Part shown: positions 34,106-49,536 of the stretch, piece by piece
Numbering within the stretch: position 1 is the first letter of the stretch
How the letters are laid out: each line of letters begins with the position of its first letter
NCBI GenBank assembly: GCA_037957365.1
Contig: JARHVA010003260.1
Location: forward strand, 1,545,001-1,609,000
Direction of reading: 5' to 3'
Source of the DNA: Torreya grandis
Taxonomy: Eukaryota; Streptophyta; Pinopsida; Cupressales; Taxaceae
Length of the DNA: 64,000 bases
Translations under genes and position numbers: made by a program
The notes under the pieces: generated by a model
The model's database searches: none
What the model saw: only the letters and a program-made list of their open reading frames with translations
Told to the model about the DNA's origin: nothing

Positions 34106-34141
34106 ATTGTGGTTGATGATCATTATTAATGTGTATGCATA

Positions 34142-34440
34142 GTGAAATATGCTCAACTGGATGAAGTAGAATACCAAGAGGATTTCTGACATTATTTTCA
34201 TTTCCATATTTTTCACAGGTGAAATTTGTTCAACTGGATGAAGTAGAATACCAAGAGGATTTCTGCCATTTTTTTCATTTCCATATTTTTCACAGGTGAA
34301 ATTTGTTCAACTGGATGAAGTAGAATACCAAGAGGATTTCTGCCATTTTTTTCATCTCCACATTTTTCACAGGTGAAATTTGTTCAACTGGATGAAGTAG
34401 AATACCAAGAGGATTACCACCATTTTTTCCATTTACATGT
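34142..34440. repeat. Tandem array, 77-bp unit, four copies
   Basis: Units start at 34142, 34219, 34296 and 34373; the last is partial. Each begins gtgaaatttgttcaactgg and ends in a pyrimidine run plus ttttcacag. The junction cacag|gtgaaa looks like a splice site in both directions. The unit length is not a multiple of three, so no single frame is kept. The array lies just after the B insertion. Confidence 0.93.
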
Positions 34441-34725
34441 CCGGTGTCCTTCCTTAACTGAAAGTATGCTACACTTACACCTTCTAAAGGACAGGGGGAA
34501 CACACGCAGCCAGCATCCTTTTCTTTAACCAAAAGGATGTTGCTCTTCAACCTTATATAGGACATCCGGAATTGAGGTGGCTGAGAGTGGCACTATTAAA
34601 TTTTAAACATAAAAAGTCTAATGAGTATATTTTCTGTAATTTAGGATGCTTGTGTGTTTATGCATTGACCCTATCAGATGATCAAGGTCCTTTAAAGGAA
34701 ATTTTGAGCTTCTAAGAATATTGCC
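34441..34725. other. Unassigned sequence with a short hairpin
   Basis: The stretch contains atccttttctttaaccaaaa followed by ggat near 34515-34538, able to fold into an 8-bp stem. I see no gene. Confidence 0.3.
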
Positions 34726-35055
34726 TGGTTGCTAGGCTAATTTTTTTTGCATGCAACTTTCATATCATCTCCTGCTCTTGGAAGCGGTGGATGCAATTTG
34801 CAAGTCAGATTATGATGTAATCTAGGATAGTGTAACGTATCCCATTTTATCATATATTTTCCTTAGGTTGTAAAGAGTTTTTTCAAGAGTCAATTTGGTT
34901 GCTAGGCTGAGAATTTTTGCATGCAACTTTCATATCATCTCCTGCTCTTGGCAGCGGTGGATGGATTTTGCAAGTCAGATTATGATGTAATATAGGATAG
35001 CGTAATGTATCCCATTTTATCATATATTTTCCTTAGGTTGTAAAGAGTTTTTCAA
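34726..35055. repeat. Tandem duplication, period 170 bp
   Basis: The copies at 34726-34895 and 34896-35055 both start tggttgctaggct and end near ttgtaaagagtttt, with only a few differences. Confidence 0.9.
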
Positions 35056-37220
35056 TTATTGTAATTACAATCAAAAAGCATATCCTCACATATGGTGCAT
35101 TAAAGCTTGAAATATGAATTTTCTTTAAGATTCTTTGTAGCAGTGACAATGGAATTCAGCAGTTTACAAAATTTTGAATATATGTTACAACATCTATTCT
35201 TTTAATATTGTTGCTTGTGTTCTATTAAAATTACTGGAGGAATTGCAGTAGCTGGAATTAAAAATTGGAAAAATCTATATTGGTTCATTTAAAAATGAAT
35301 TTGTGTTCGGCAATGGAAGATTATTTTGAGGAAACCTTCCATGAAATATTCATTAGCAAGATAACAATGTGAATACAGGCTTAATGTGATGTTATTATAA
35401 TAGAAAATAGTCACTATTCTCCCAAAGGAGGTGATGACAGTTAAAAGCATACTGAATTTATATTAGGAATTCATTGCGGCAATGAATTCATTTAGATAAC
35501 TTCCATATTTAGTTTCAAAACATTCTGTCAAAAGGAGAGCAGCACTATTATTAGTGCTAGGTTTTTAAACAGTCATGCCTCCAACCAAATACTTGGGATT
35601 TTTACTGGCATTAAAAGGCATAATCTTACACAATGGATGGATCTTAAAAACAAAATAGTAGCATTTCATTATTGAACAAACAAATGGCCTAAAGTATTTT
35701 GCAAGCAATGTGGATTTATATATTAATACCACTACCTCTACCTACTAAAGCCGGTTTATTATAACCAAACTACAGAATTAATGATAACTGCATTGATTTG
35801 ATCCAAATAAAGTTTTTCCTTTTGATGTATAATCCCAATTCAAATGTTGGTGGATATCTTGGAAAAAGGAAAAAGGAATAACCAACCCATTTCATTAGTG
35901 GGCCTAAATATCAGGAACTTAACTATTCAATAGAGCATTGCCAAGAATTTAGCATGGAGAGGTTGTATTGAAACTGGCCACGAGACTAGAGTACTCTACG
36001 CTGTAATAGTTGAATTAGGAAAAAATAGCATAATGAGTATATCAAACAAAGCTCTCTCTATTTCACAACACGTAAGTAAATGTATACAACTACTAAAATC
36101 ACACTATTTAGGGATTTCCAATGTAAAAGGAGGGTGTTCTAGACACAGATTTGGGACACATAATATATGCTTGGTGGTGATGAAAAACTCAATCCTTCAC
36201 AACTGGGTTTTGAGTTAAAAAGCTCTCTTAATGGTATTAACAATTCTAACATCTCTAACAAGTGGATTCTTTCAAAATTTTATGATCTTACCAACCGACG
36301 TATTACGTTACATCTATATTTGTTGGAAGAAATTTAGAAAAGACATTGCGCAGTGTAATAAAGATTGCATGCTTCAAGGAGTGTATTGTTGCTCCAAGAC
36401 AAATTTGGGATCTAATAGAAAAGTTTGTTCTAAAATCAATATATTTATAAGGCTAATGCTATATGACAAGATCACCAGGGCAATAAAATTTATAAAAGGA
36501 TAAGAGTCGATTGGTATATTTAACAACAAAGAAAGCTTCAGCTACTCATAGACATGGCAATAATGTTCAAAATAGTAACCACCTAAACATGTAATGTTTA
36601 CCTCAACTCCCAAACATATCTATTGGTTGGCCAAGGATAGATCCATTCCTCATTCAAAAATGCTTTGCATCTCAATTCCCACTTTGTTTAATGGAATATT
36701 TGGCTTGAGAAAGATTATTGAATCTTAATAATATGGTCTGACAATTGGATTCTATAATCTCCACCATTTGTGCTTCGGGCCTATGACATTACTTGTTGGT
36801 TTCATCTTACTAATCACATTTTCCAACCTTGCAAATTGCGATTTTCATTTATCTCAGCATATTTTGTTATCTTATATCATTGACTTGCTACACTTGTGGT
36901 GGAGACCTCTTAACCCTCCTTTCAACTTAATATTATTGAAGTATAGGTGGCAAACATAGGCAATAACTCAAATAATTATGTCAAAGAATACCATGTGAGG
37001 GGGTTTAAACCTTGCCAAAATTTTAACAACTTATGATGGAGAGGGACTAGATTTTCATCATATCAAAATTAGGGTAAAATATGAAGTCGTAATTTAATAG
37101 TTAGAAGTTAAGGACTCAAAACCCTTCTAAATAAAAAGGAAAACAATATACATTGATTCCCTAATATCTTTGACACCAATCACCATAATGGGACAAATAG
37201 CATGCTTAATGGAAAATTTC
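35056..37220. other. Unassigned AT-rich sequence
   Basis: Several frames of 60-90 codons are open on the plus strand (36033-36218, 36231-36503, 36768-36959), but none contains a motif I recognise. The spacing and frame changes could fit a very old transposon relic. I cannot support a call. Confidence 0.3.
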
Positions 37221-37538
37221 CCCATTTAACACCTCGACGATTCCACATTTTAAGAAATGATAATGCATGCTCAATTGCAATTATTGGGCAAGGAGTTGAG
37301 ATAATTATAGTGAGAAAGTATGTCTCATGTCACAATATATAATATAACATCTTTGACACTTAAACCAAAGAAGGAATGCACCCATTTAACACCTCGACGA
37401 TTCCACATTTTAAGAAATGATAATGCATGCTCAATTGCAATTATTGGGCAAGGAGTTGAGATAATTATAGTGAGAAAGTATGTCTCATGTCACAATATAT
37501 AATATAACATCTTTGACACTTAAACCAAAGAAGGAATG
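37221..37538. repeat. Exact tandem duplication, period 160 bp
   Basis: The copies at 37221-37380 and 37381-37538 are identical over the 158 bases I compared, in contrast to every other local repeat. Confidence 0.95.
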
Positions 37539-40500
37539 TTGCAATCAAAACAACATACGTAGAGTTTCATTGGTCAAATGATAACCAAGATGGAAGCATT
37601 TGGTTCAACTGCTAAAACTAAGAGGAGAATGCAAAACACTGTCATGATATGGAAAGTCGATATCCACATTTGAAATGAACCACTTGATGGACCTTTGAAG
37701 CCTACTTCAACTGAGTCATAATTACGAGAAACTTCAACTCCAATGTATGTCTGTTTAAGTCGATCCTATTCATTGTGCCACTCTAAACACCAGCGTATTG
37801 TTTAGAACAACTAGAAGCGCAAGAGGTATGTCAACCCATTTGTTCCTTGTTACAAATATTCTTCAAGAAATCAATTTATTAATATCAATGTGATTTTTTT
37901 TTTAAAGATGTAAAAAGAAATTTATCAATATTATGTTTGTTCTTTTGGTTTGACATGGAGAAGGATGGGACAACGAACGAGAGTTTGCTAACCAAATCCA
38001 TAAAAAATAAAAAAAAATAACAATTTAGAGTTTCTTTGTGAGTTGGTGTTGGATGGACATGTACAATCCCTTACAATCATTTAGAGGCAACAATTGAAAA
38101 ACATACTTTCAAGAACAACTTTTTAAAGTGTAATTCTAGGAAGATTTGAAACTTTTTGTTCATTTTCTTTGTGATTACAAAGCACCTTCAATTAATCACC
38201 GTGTCAGTTTATTTTCATAACAAGAATTTTTATATTATTTTATTATATAAATTCCTTTTTCAAGGTGCAAGATTTACTAATTAAATTAAAATGTTTCACA
38301 TTCCTTTTGCACAATGATTCAATAAAGATACAAAACTTACATGACTTAGAGCCACATATTGGGCTTTAGAATAGAGAACTACACATTATGTATTGGACAA
38401 TAAATTTTCTATTACTATATAATTAGAAGGTTTTTAAAGCCTCTATGTTCACAACATTCAACTTAAGGTAAACTTCATTACTTTTAGAAGAGGTGTGTAG
38501 ATAATTTTAGTAGTTTAATGTGAAAATTTAAGATTTCGGTGAATAAAATGAGGTTTGAGTGGGAATGCAATTTTACAAATGGGAGAAAAAGGGTTTGAAC
38601 AAATCCTAATAATAGTTGAATGATGAAACCTAGTTTCATACAACTTTTAGAAATAAGATTATTCATCAAATCCATCAAAGCATAGTCATGTGTCTTTATA
38701 CAATGCAAAGGAGTGTTTTTTTTTTTTGGATCAAATCATCTTACCAAGAAAAGTTATAAGTTATATTAACCCACTTTAAAAGTTTTATACATTCACTAAA
38801 AAGATATCTTAAGTTGCACCAAAAAGGCCATGGGTTGAACCACCTACGTTACTTGCAAATGCCACCAACTAAAGTCACATTCAATATTGAACCTCCCACT
38901 TTAATAATATGAGATATACTTATTTATTTTTATTATGAATTTATGAGTATTGAAATTCAAATGAATGTAATGTTTTTAAAATGGAAAGATATGTAATAGT
39001 GCTTCCTTATGCTTAGCTTATCTTGAAGACAAACAAAAACAATTTTACTTATTTCATATATGGTTATGTCACATCTCCCATAAAAGAGTAAAATAACCTT
39101 GTTAAGTTCTGATTTTGATACATTCAAACCTCACCTAGTAAGCTTTGGCCTTGGAAGACTTTTATCCATGTTTGAATGTAGTTTAACTCAAAATAATCAT
39201 TGATACTATTTAATGATATGAATGATCATTACTTAATGATGAATATTAATATTTTGTGTTTGTGGATTGATGATTGTTTTGATTATATGATGATCTTAAA
39301 ATTATTAATGTTGTTATATATAGATGAGATGATTTATATATTAGTTATACTAACGTAATTAATATAATTATTACCATTGATTACGTTGTTATATATGATA
39401 AAATTAATAATCTATTAATCATATTATTATTAGTTATATTTGATATATGTTATTATTTATAATACTTGTGACAGTTTTAAGAGGGTCATTATTCTCACAA
39501 GAGCTAGACGAAAGGAGCAATGATGATAGTGATCAATTGCTACGAAAAGTCAATATTGTGAATAACACACAGGTTATGTGTTGCATTGTATTAATAGCTT
39601 TAATAGTCAATTGTCACATTTATAAGTTGCTTGTTGTGGTCGATTGAATGTTGTTCTATATTTACAAATGGTTGATAAATACATATTTTAGGTTGTGTTT
39701 GATTCAACTTACCTTGTAGACCGATAGAAACCCTTTAGCACATGCCATTGTTAATTTTAAATTTTAAAAGCATGTATACATGTTTTATATGCTTTTATAG
39801 GGAAAATGATATATAAATAAATATACAATAGTGATTTTTTATATATAATTATATTTGTACTTATGATTGTATAATTAATTGAAATATGTGTATTTAAATA
39901 AATTGAAGAATTAGAAAGTAAAAATAAAAATAAAAATAAAACAAAGAAAAACGAAATTTGAAAATAAGGAAAAGAGAAAAGAAAGTCAAAAATAGGAGGC
40001 ACAAATGTCTCTCATGAGTACACACTTGTCCATAGAAGAAATAAATTAAAACAAATTAAGAAGTGAAAGGGAAAGGAAATGTATTCTATTTTGGGCTTAA
40101 GAAAACTTTCAAGAAAATTTTAGCTAGAGAGAAAGAAAGCTTAAGTGAGAACAAAATGCTATTGGATTTGAGAGACACTCAAAGGTCCTTTTTATTAATG
40201 TTTTTATATTGTTTTGAAGATAAAAGATTGAAGAAATGAAGGGAAAAAAATGAATTTTGTGTAAAACCTTAGAAATTTAGTTGTTTTTAAAAAAAAATAA
40301 TAATTTGTAAAAATTAAAAGGAAAAATTGTTTTCTTATTAAAAGAATACATAAAATTTAAGAGCAAAACCTTAGATATATGTGCCCCTATTTCACCTACT
40401 AATAGTTTTTTTTTTCTAAATGAAAATTTAGACCAAGGCATCCCATATATAAAGTTTTTCTAATAATTTTGGATGATAAATTTCTGTTTTAAACTCTAGA

Positions 40501-42429
40501 TTAGGGTGTTCCAGTTATGTAAAATTTTGTATTATTAATTTATGTTAAAAAATATAGAATAAGGTGTCTAATTATGTGTCATTTTTTTAAAATTTCCTTA
40601 TTTAAATTTTGATTCAAACCTTTTATTTGGCCTTAAATTTAATAAATTATATATTAATTTATTATGAAAAAAAATAAAATTGTCCCTATGATTTTCGTGC
40701 CCAATTTGAGTAATTTAATTATAATATTTTTATTAAAAATAAGGAATAATTAAAATTGGGGTTTGCCTCAAATATAGGTGTCCACTTGCTCTTGAAAATT
40801 TTAGTTTTTATCCAAAACAAATTATAGCCCTAATTGCTTCTTTTGGAAAAATTAAGCATAATTTTTGTGAAAATTTTGTTGGGTAAAACCTCAATTGGTG
40901 CATGCCAATTTAATATTTTTAAATGTAAAATTTTAAAGATATATATAGGCTTGAGTGCCATTTTTCTCTTTGTTAAATATATAATTTTAATGTTTACAAT
41001 TTCATTCTAAATTTTAAAGATTAGACGATCTTTATAAGTTTAGATAGGTTTAATAGTAATTGAGTGAATCAACGGATTAACTAATTTAATAGGTGGTTAT
41101 TATAACACTTTCAGAATAGAAAAGAGGATGAAAATTATGTGCAAAGTAATAAAAGTTATATCTTAAATAGAAGAATATCAACCAACCTATATCTTGTATA
41201 GGTATTTTACTCTGTTATAACGAAAACTAATATGATTTAATTGAAAATTTGTTTCAGTATCAAAACATTTCAATCTATTAAGAGTATAAGAGTCAATTAG
41301 AGGAGGTCTTATGTAGATTGTTGATTGTTATAATGTACCTCCATAAATTGAGTGTAATGCAACAACATTAGATTTGGGTATGTTTTTTGATTGCATTGTG
41401 CATATTGTGTTTAAATTTTAAAAAAAATACAAAAATGTAACCTTAAAAAAATAAAGACCATACACAATGAAGGCACCATAAAATAAAATTGAGTGTAGCA
41501 GGAATCTCTAAGAAATAGAACAAGAGCATCCAGAAGTGGGTAGTAGCAATGTTTAAAAGGAAATGACATATGAATTGAAGCATTTAGATTTTGTGGAGTA
41601 GTATATTGAAAACAAAATAGAGTTTTCAAAGCAACACTAAATAGGGGAAGGGGACCAATTATTAGATAGGGTTTAATGTTTGTGACCCCTTTGCCTTATT
41701 ATCATTTATTAATAATTATTTAATTATGTATAATTGTTTGTGTATTTTTTGTAAAAGTTATTTATACATTATATTGAAGTCTTTTCATTTTTTGGATAAA
41801 TAATATTAAAAACATGAAATTTTATTTAAAATATTATATACATATTAAAAACAAATAAACACTACAATTAAAAAATAGTGTACATCATGTTAAAAAATGT
41901 GAATATGATATTCATGAATGAATATCATTTTTAAAAAGTTACATTCCTCCCTAATATTTTGTAGGTGCAAATAATTTCAAAACTCTAATTTCATTAAATA
42001 TTTTGAGTCCCAAAAAATCAAATTTGTAAATCTATTTGTAAGTTATACAAGATACAATCTCAAACTTCTGAAGTTATATAATATTCTAACTGGTCCACTT
42101 ACATTTTATTATATCCCATCATATTCAAAATTTACACATTTGGTTCCAACATTTGACTCCACTAAATGCAACATTAAAAACTGATCTCATCCATTAATTG
42201 GCCACCCTTGAAAAATTGAATGCAAATAGATTTTCTAAGCCTCACCATTCCTAGAAAATTCAAAAATCAAAATTCAAATTATCTTGTTGACATACAATTT
42301 GTTTATAAATAGGAAAAAAACTCCAGAGAAACAAATGTTTGATTTGCAGAGAGTGTCAGATTCAAATTTCCTTAATTTGGAAGTAGATTTCAACATTTAA
42401 GCATTCTTAAGTTTTTTAGAGGACCACCC
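37539..42429. other. AT-rich sequence without recognisable content
   Basis: I find no gene, RNA or complete element here. The part 39200-39460 is extremely AT-rich, and A- or T-runs are common. A minus-strand frame at 39757-40002 is low-complexity Phe/Leu text and not credible as a gene. Confidence 0.4.
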
Positions 42430-44170
42430 ACTAGCATACCAGTAATTTTTAATTATTTTTCTATCAAAGCAAAACCTTTTTTGAATTCAAGTTGCTATGT
42501 TATTCATTCATATTTGTCAACATTTTAAATATTATTTGCATAATTGTTGATATATTTTCATTCACGTTGCTCTGTTATTCATAACTGCGACACATTTGTA
42601 TTTCACCGTCTCTAATTTTCCTTGGCTTCTACAAACAACAACTAAACATTCCCACACACCATTGCTTGTTTAGATGGAAAGGGATTTGAACTTGTCAAAG
42701 AAGACTAAAAATTTATTGCTATACACACAAATGCATGCTTAGATGGAAAAGGATTTGAACTTGGATTGGAATAATTTAAATAAAATTGGTATACACACAA
42801 ATGCTTGTTTAGATGGAAAATGATTTGATCTTCAGATGAAAGACTTAACAATTTGGAGGCATGAAACATTACACATAGGTGTGTTGCCTATAACCGAAGT
42901 GAAAATTCATGTTCTTATTCTTTTTGCATGCATCTTATTGTGATTGTGCCTTCTATGTTCATGGTGTTTTTTCATGCCTTCACATCTGATTCAATGTCAT
43001 TAATATGTTCATGACGACTCTAAAGGTATTCATTCACATAATAATAAATATATATTTTTTATATCAACCCATATCATTTTTTAAAGTCTACGGCCATGTT
43101 GGAAGATGCTTGTGTCATTAATATGCAATTAAATGCCATGTTGGAAGACGATTGTGTTCTTAATGTGAAACAATCATTTTTGAAGACCCCTGATAGTCTT
43201 TTTTTCCATTAATGTGGTGTGTTAATGTCACCACAGACGCCTTCTTCAACTTGTTCATCATGTTGGAGGGATGAAACATTACCCACAACTGAACGCAAAA
43301 CGTCGACATGTTTTTATTGACATTTGACTTCACATTTGTTGGTATTTTAATGGAAGCCTTGGAGGTTTTCATTCACGTCCTAGTAAATGTCATTGTTTTT
43401 GTATTAAACCAAATTGTTAGGTGAATGAAAGATTTAACATTTACTAGTATGTGGATGGAATCCCTGAAGGTTTTCATTCACATACCAGTAAATGTTATTA
43501 TCTTTGTATCAAAATTAAAGTTTTCATTTACATAACAACAAATTTAATTGCTTTTGTATCAAACCAAATTATTTTCAGAATTCATGAGGCCATCTGCTTT
43601 ATATATGTGACACATTACTATTTCCATGCATTAAAGTGTTACTCTTGTTTAGTGTGCCGTGTTAAAATGTCACTCACTCCTAATAAATGTGAGATGAACG
43701 GTGTTGTAAGCCAAAGACTTTTAATGCAAAATGCATTGTTTAACAGAGATTGTATCTTCAACATGTTAGAAGGATGAAACATTACCTGCTTAAACAACCT
43801 GTAAATATTTAATGTGTTACTGAACATTTACATCTATGTGGATGGAAGCTTTGAAAGTTTTCATTCATATACGAGTAAAAGTTATTTTTTTTGTATCAAA
43901 ATTTATACTTTCACTCTCATTTTAGTAAATGTTGAAGTATCAAACAAAACCCTTTTTGAATTCTTGTTGATATGTTAGTGATGTTCCTGTGAATTAATGT
44001 TTGTTATTTATTCACATTATCAAAATTACAAATATTTTTTGCCTTACATGTTGATATGTTACTGAACATTTTTTATTATGTGGATGGAAGTCCTAAAGGT
44101 TTTATTTCATATATGAATAAACATTATTATTTTTTATCAAAATTTAGACTTTTATGAATTTATGTTTGTG
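42430..44170 (+). repeat. Inverted-repeat family, left arm
   Basis: This arm is built from recurring blocks in a fixed order: a gttattcattcacat block, three copies of a roughly 68-bp tagatggaaaaggatttgaac block (42672-42830), a ggcatgaaacattacacataggtg block, a catgttggaagatg block, and a repeated tggatggaagccttgaaggttttcattcacatac motif. The same blocks return in opposite orientation at 44810-47087. No coding frame is credible. Confidence 0.8.
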
Positions 44171-44809
44171 TCTTATTTATATTTGTAATGCATTCATATC
44201 TCCATACCTGCAACATTGAGATCATATAATGATTTGACAAGGACAAGGTTTTTTGCTCCCTCCTTTAGTGTAATGAAGTGTATTAAGTAATGTAATGAAA
44301 GTACAAGTATTTAATTTGATTATGTAATGTAATGAAATTTACTTGTTATATACCATTTAGCATGGAAATGTATCATAGGCCCAATGAAAGTTAAAAATCC
44401 TTCACATGAAAGCGAGTTCCCCATTTTTATTTATCATTCATTACTTCAAAATTCTGTCATCATTACCCAGAGATAAGAAACATCAAAAACATAAATAAAC
44501 AATACATGTAATTTTTTTTTGAGCATTACAAACTTCACAAAAAAATAATTGTACGAGCATTACTAACTTTGACATCATAAACTATGTTAATAAACTTAAT
44601 GTAATCAATGTAAGAGCATTACAAAATTTTCAAGCATATATAGTGTTAATAAACACAATGTAACAAAAATTAAAAGTAGTACAATGTTTGTAAACATAAA
44701 AAGTGTCAAGAAACACAATTTTTTTTAAAAATTTCGTCAATTCTATAATTTTGAGCAACCCAAAAAACATTCACCCTTTACAACAATTCAACTTATATAA
44801 AAAATAAGA
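44171..44809. other. Centre between the inverted arms
   Basis: This AT-rich spacer repeats a gtaatgtaatgaa motif near 44270-44340. No transposase or other gene is visible. Confidence 0.4.
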
Positions 44810-46816
44810 ATGCATAAATATAGTAATTATCAATATAATGGAAAACATATCAACAACATGTCACATCAACATATCAATAACACAACACAATGGAAAATGT
44901 GAATGAATATCACAACAACATAACGATAACACAACATGGATATTCATTAAGAATAGAAATGTGAATGAATATCATAGTAACATATTAGTAACACAACAAC
45001 ATGATTTCATAGAATGATTTGGTTTGATACATCTGACTCCACATTTACTAGAATGTTAATGAAATTATTAATTTTGATAGAAAGATATTAACATTTATTA
45101 GTATTTGAATGAAAACCTTCATGAATTCCATCCAAAAACCATTAAACACCACTTAGTTCCATACTAATGACCCATATTAACTCATATCATTCCTCATTGC
45201 ACAAATTTTTAAAATAAGGGAAAATTAATATATGCCAGTCAACATTTACAGGTATGTGGATAAAACCCTAATGTTGATACAAAGACAATAACATTCACTG
45301 GTATGTTAATGAAAACCTTAATTTTGATACAAAGAAAAGAACGTTTATCGGTATGTGAATGAAGATATTTAGGGCTTCCTTCCAAATACCATTAAATTTT
45401 TAATCTTCCATTCCAAGTTCAAATCCTTTCCATCCAAACATGAATTTGTATGTACAATAGTAAATGTTATTTCTTCCATCCCATGTTTAAATCCCCTTTC
45501 CATCCAAACAAAAATTTATGTGTGAGAACATTTAGTGGGTGCTTGTAGAAGCCATGGAAAGTTTGAGGAATGGATATAGAAATGTGTCGCATATATAAAT
45601 AACACAAAAATGTGAATGGAAAACATATCAAAAACAATTATGACAAAGAATATTTATAATTTTGAAAAATTTAATGAATAACACATCATTAATTCATAGG
45701 AATGTATCAATAACACAACAACAAGAATTCACACAAGAGTCTAGTTTGATACATCTGAGTCAACATTTATTAGAAAAAATATCAATAATAGGTATGGCAA
45801 AGAATATTTATAATTTTGAAAATGTGAATGAATAACACAACAAAATTAATTCACAAAGACATATCAATAACACATCAATAAGAACTCAAAAAATGGTTTG
45901 GTTTGATACATCTAAATTTGCATTTAATGAAATGGGAATAAAATTATAAATTTTGATATAAAAATATTAACGTTTACTCGTATGTGAATGAAAACATTCA
46001 AGGCTTCCATCCACCTAGTAGTAAATGTTTAGTAACACATTAAACATTTGTAGGTTGTTTAAGGCAGGTAACATTTCATCTCTCTAACATGTTGAAGATA
46101 CAATATATGTTAAACAATGCACATCAATGGTCATTGGGTTGTACTATCATTCATCTCACATTTACTATGAGTGAGTGACATTTTAATATGACACACTAAA
46201 CAAGATTAACACAACACTTTAATTTAGGAAAATAGTAATGTGTCACATGTATAAAGCACACAACATGAATTCAGAAAATAATTTGATTTGATACAAAAAT
46301 AATTACAATTGTTGTTATGTGAATGAAAACCTTAATTTTTATACAAAGACAATAACATTTACTGGTATATGAATGAAATTTTTTTGGGCTTCCATCCATA
46401 TATAAGTAAATGTTAAGTCTTCCATTTGTAGATGCAATTTGGTTTGATACAAAAATAATAAAATTTGATATTAGGTGAATGAAAACCTCTAGAACTTCCA
46501 TTAAATTACCAATAAATTTGGAGTTACATGTGAATGAAAACATGTCGATGTTTTGGGTTCAATGGTGGGTAACATTTCATCCCTCCAAAATGGTGAACAG
46601 GTTGATTATGGAGTGTATGGCGGCATTAACATGCCACATTAATGGAAAAAAAAGGCCATCAAGCATCTTCAAAAATGGTTTTTGTATATTAAAAACACAA
46701 CCATCTTCCAACATGGCTATAGAATTCATAAAATGATATATTGATACAAAAATAATAAAATTTACTGGTATGTGAATGAATACTTTGAGGGTCACCATGA
46801 ACATACTAGTAAATAT

Positions 46817-46888
<72 letters not shown>

Positions 46889-47087
46889 GGTGCACGAAAA
46901 TAAAAATAACATAGTTGTGGTTTCAATTACAAGTAACACACCTATGTAACATTTCATTCCTCTATTAACATACCACTAAAATTTGACTCATATGTGAAGA
47001 CCTACAAAAAAAACCATGAACATAGAAGGTACAGTAAAAATAACAACCACATGAAAATAAAAATAACACAATTGTGGGTTTAGTTAC
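44810..47087 (-). repeat. Inverted-repeat family, right arm
   Basis: Read on the minus strand, the blocks of the left arm return. Examples: 46880-46970 matches 42850-42900, 46550-46730 matches 43090-43330, 46020-46500 matches 43400-43860, and 45400-45560 matches 42617-42760. The arm is interrupted at 47087 by gypsy G and continues at 63383. Confidence 0.8.
46819..46887. repeat. (AAT)n microsatellite
   Basis: About 23 uninterrupted aat/taa units lie inside the right arm of the inverted-repeat family. Confidence 0.97.
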
Positions 47088-48165
47088 CAATCCATAAAAT
47101 AGGTATAAATTCCATTCAAAGTCTCATCAACATGGATTCGATCCTCATAGCTTAACAATAATTGGATATGTGACTGTTCTAAGATATTAAACTTGTGAAA
47201 AAAAAGATAAATAAGTGTGGAAGTCAAATGCACAATGTACTGAACATAAACATGAAGCATATGAATGAACAAAATACAAAACACACTCAAGATTTATCTT
47301 GGATAAACCCAACATGGGAAAAACTTTAGTGGGTGAGGCAAATAACACTCCCCTTCCACTATGTGATGCAATAATATACAATGTACTAACACGTTGGCCT
47401 ATATGGACAAAACATTCAATGCCATCTTATCGAAAACTCATATACAAACTATACTCTAAACTTATCAAACACTTATTTTCACTTCCACATAATTGAATCA
47501 ATCATCTACAAGTTGTCAACGATGAGATCATAAGAATAAAGACTCAAACTTATTACAAATAATGTGTATACAACTTCCATATTTTTCAATGTATTTTTAT
47601 GATGTTTACTACCTTCTCCAGACCTTTATTTAAAATCTCACATCCTTGGAATCCACCTAACACTTGAAATTAACAACCAAACATCAAAACTATTTAGATT
47701 CCCATAATCTCAACTAGCTCTGGAAGTCAACATTTTGGCTCTGGAAATGAATAGTTGGAAGACCAACAGTTGCTCTTAAGAGTGTCTGTAGCTAAAGTCC
47801 TTTGACTTATGGAGGTCATTACTTTTGCATACAACATCAAAATCGAGTGCCCTTTTTTTTATAATTGTATATTTTTTCATGAGGAATTAAAATATGAAGT
47901 TAGAATATACTTTTGACATTAATAAAATACTATTTTACTTGTACAATAGAGACTAATAATTTTTATTAAGATATAATAACTTACAACTTATCAGCTCATC
48001 ACTATGAAGATGTCTGAATCACGTTCATACTAATTTACCATAGAATCATATCTAGTCTGATATTCTAAGTATATGAAATGTTTTACAAAAGTGTCTTAAG
48101 AACATGAATTACAACAAATTGGGCATAGTGGAAATATATAGTACATATGACTAGTACATTAGATT

Positions 48166-48179
<14 letters not shown>
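47088..48179 (-). repeat. 3' LTR of element G
   Basis: It aligns with 62327-63382 from aatccataaaatagg to aatttggatca. Divergence is clear, so the insertion is old. Confidence 0.85.

Positions 48180-49536
<1,357 letters not shown>

Noticed and set aside
34142..34440. Possible CRISPR-like array
   Set aside because: The units are directly adjacent, 77 bp, with no unique spacers, and the sequence is plant nuclear DNA.
39757..40002. Open minus-strand frame of 81 codons
   Set aside because: Low-complexity Phe/Leu-rich text in very AT-rich DNA, with no motif and no context.
46577..46957. Open minus-strand frame with a long Tyr run
   Set aside because: The Tyr run is the translation of the (AAT)n microsatellite, and the rest lies in non-coding inverted-repeat sequence.
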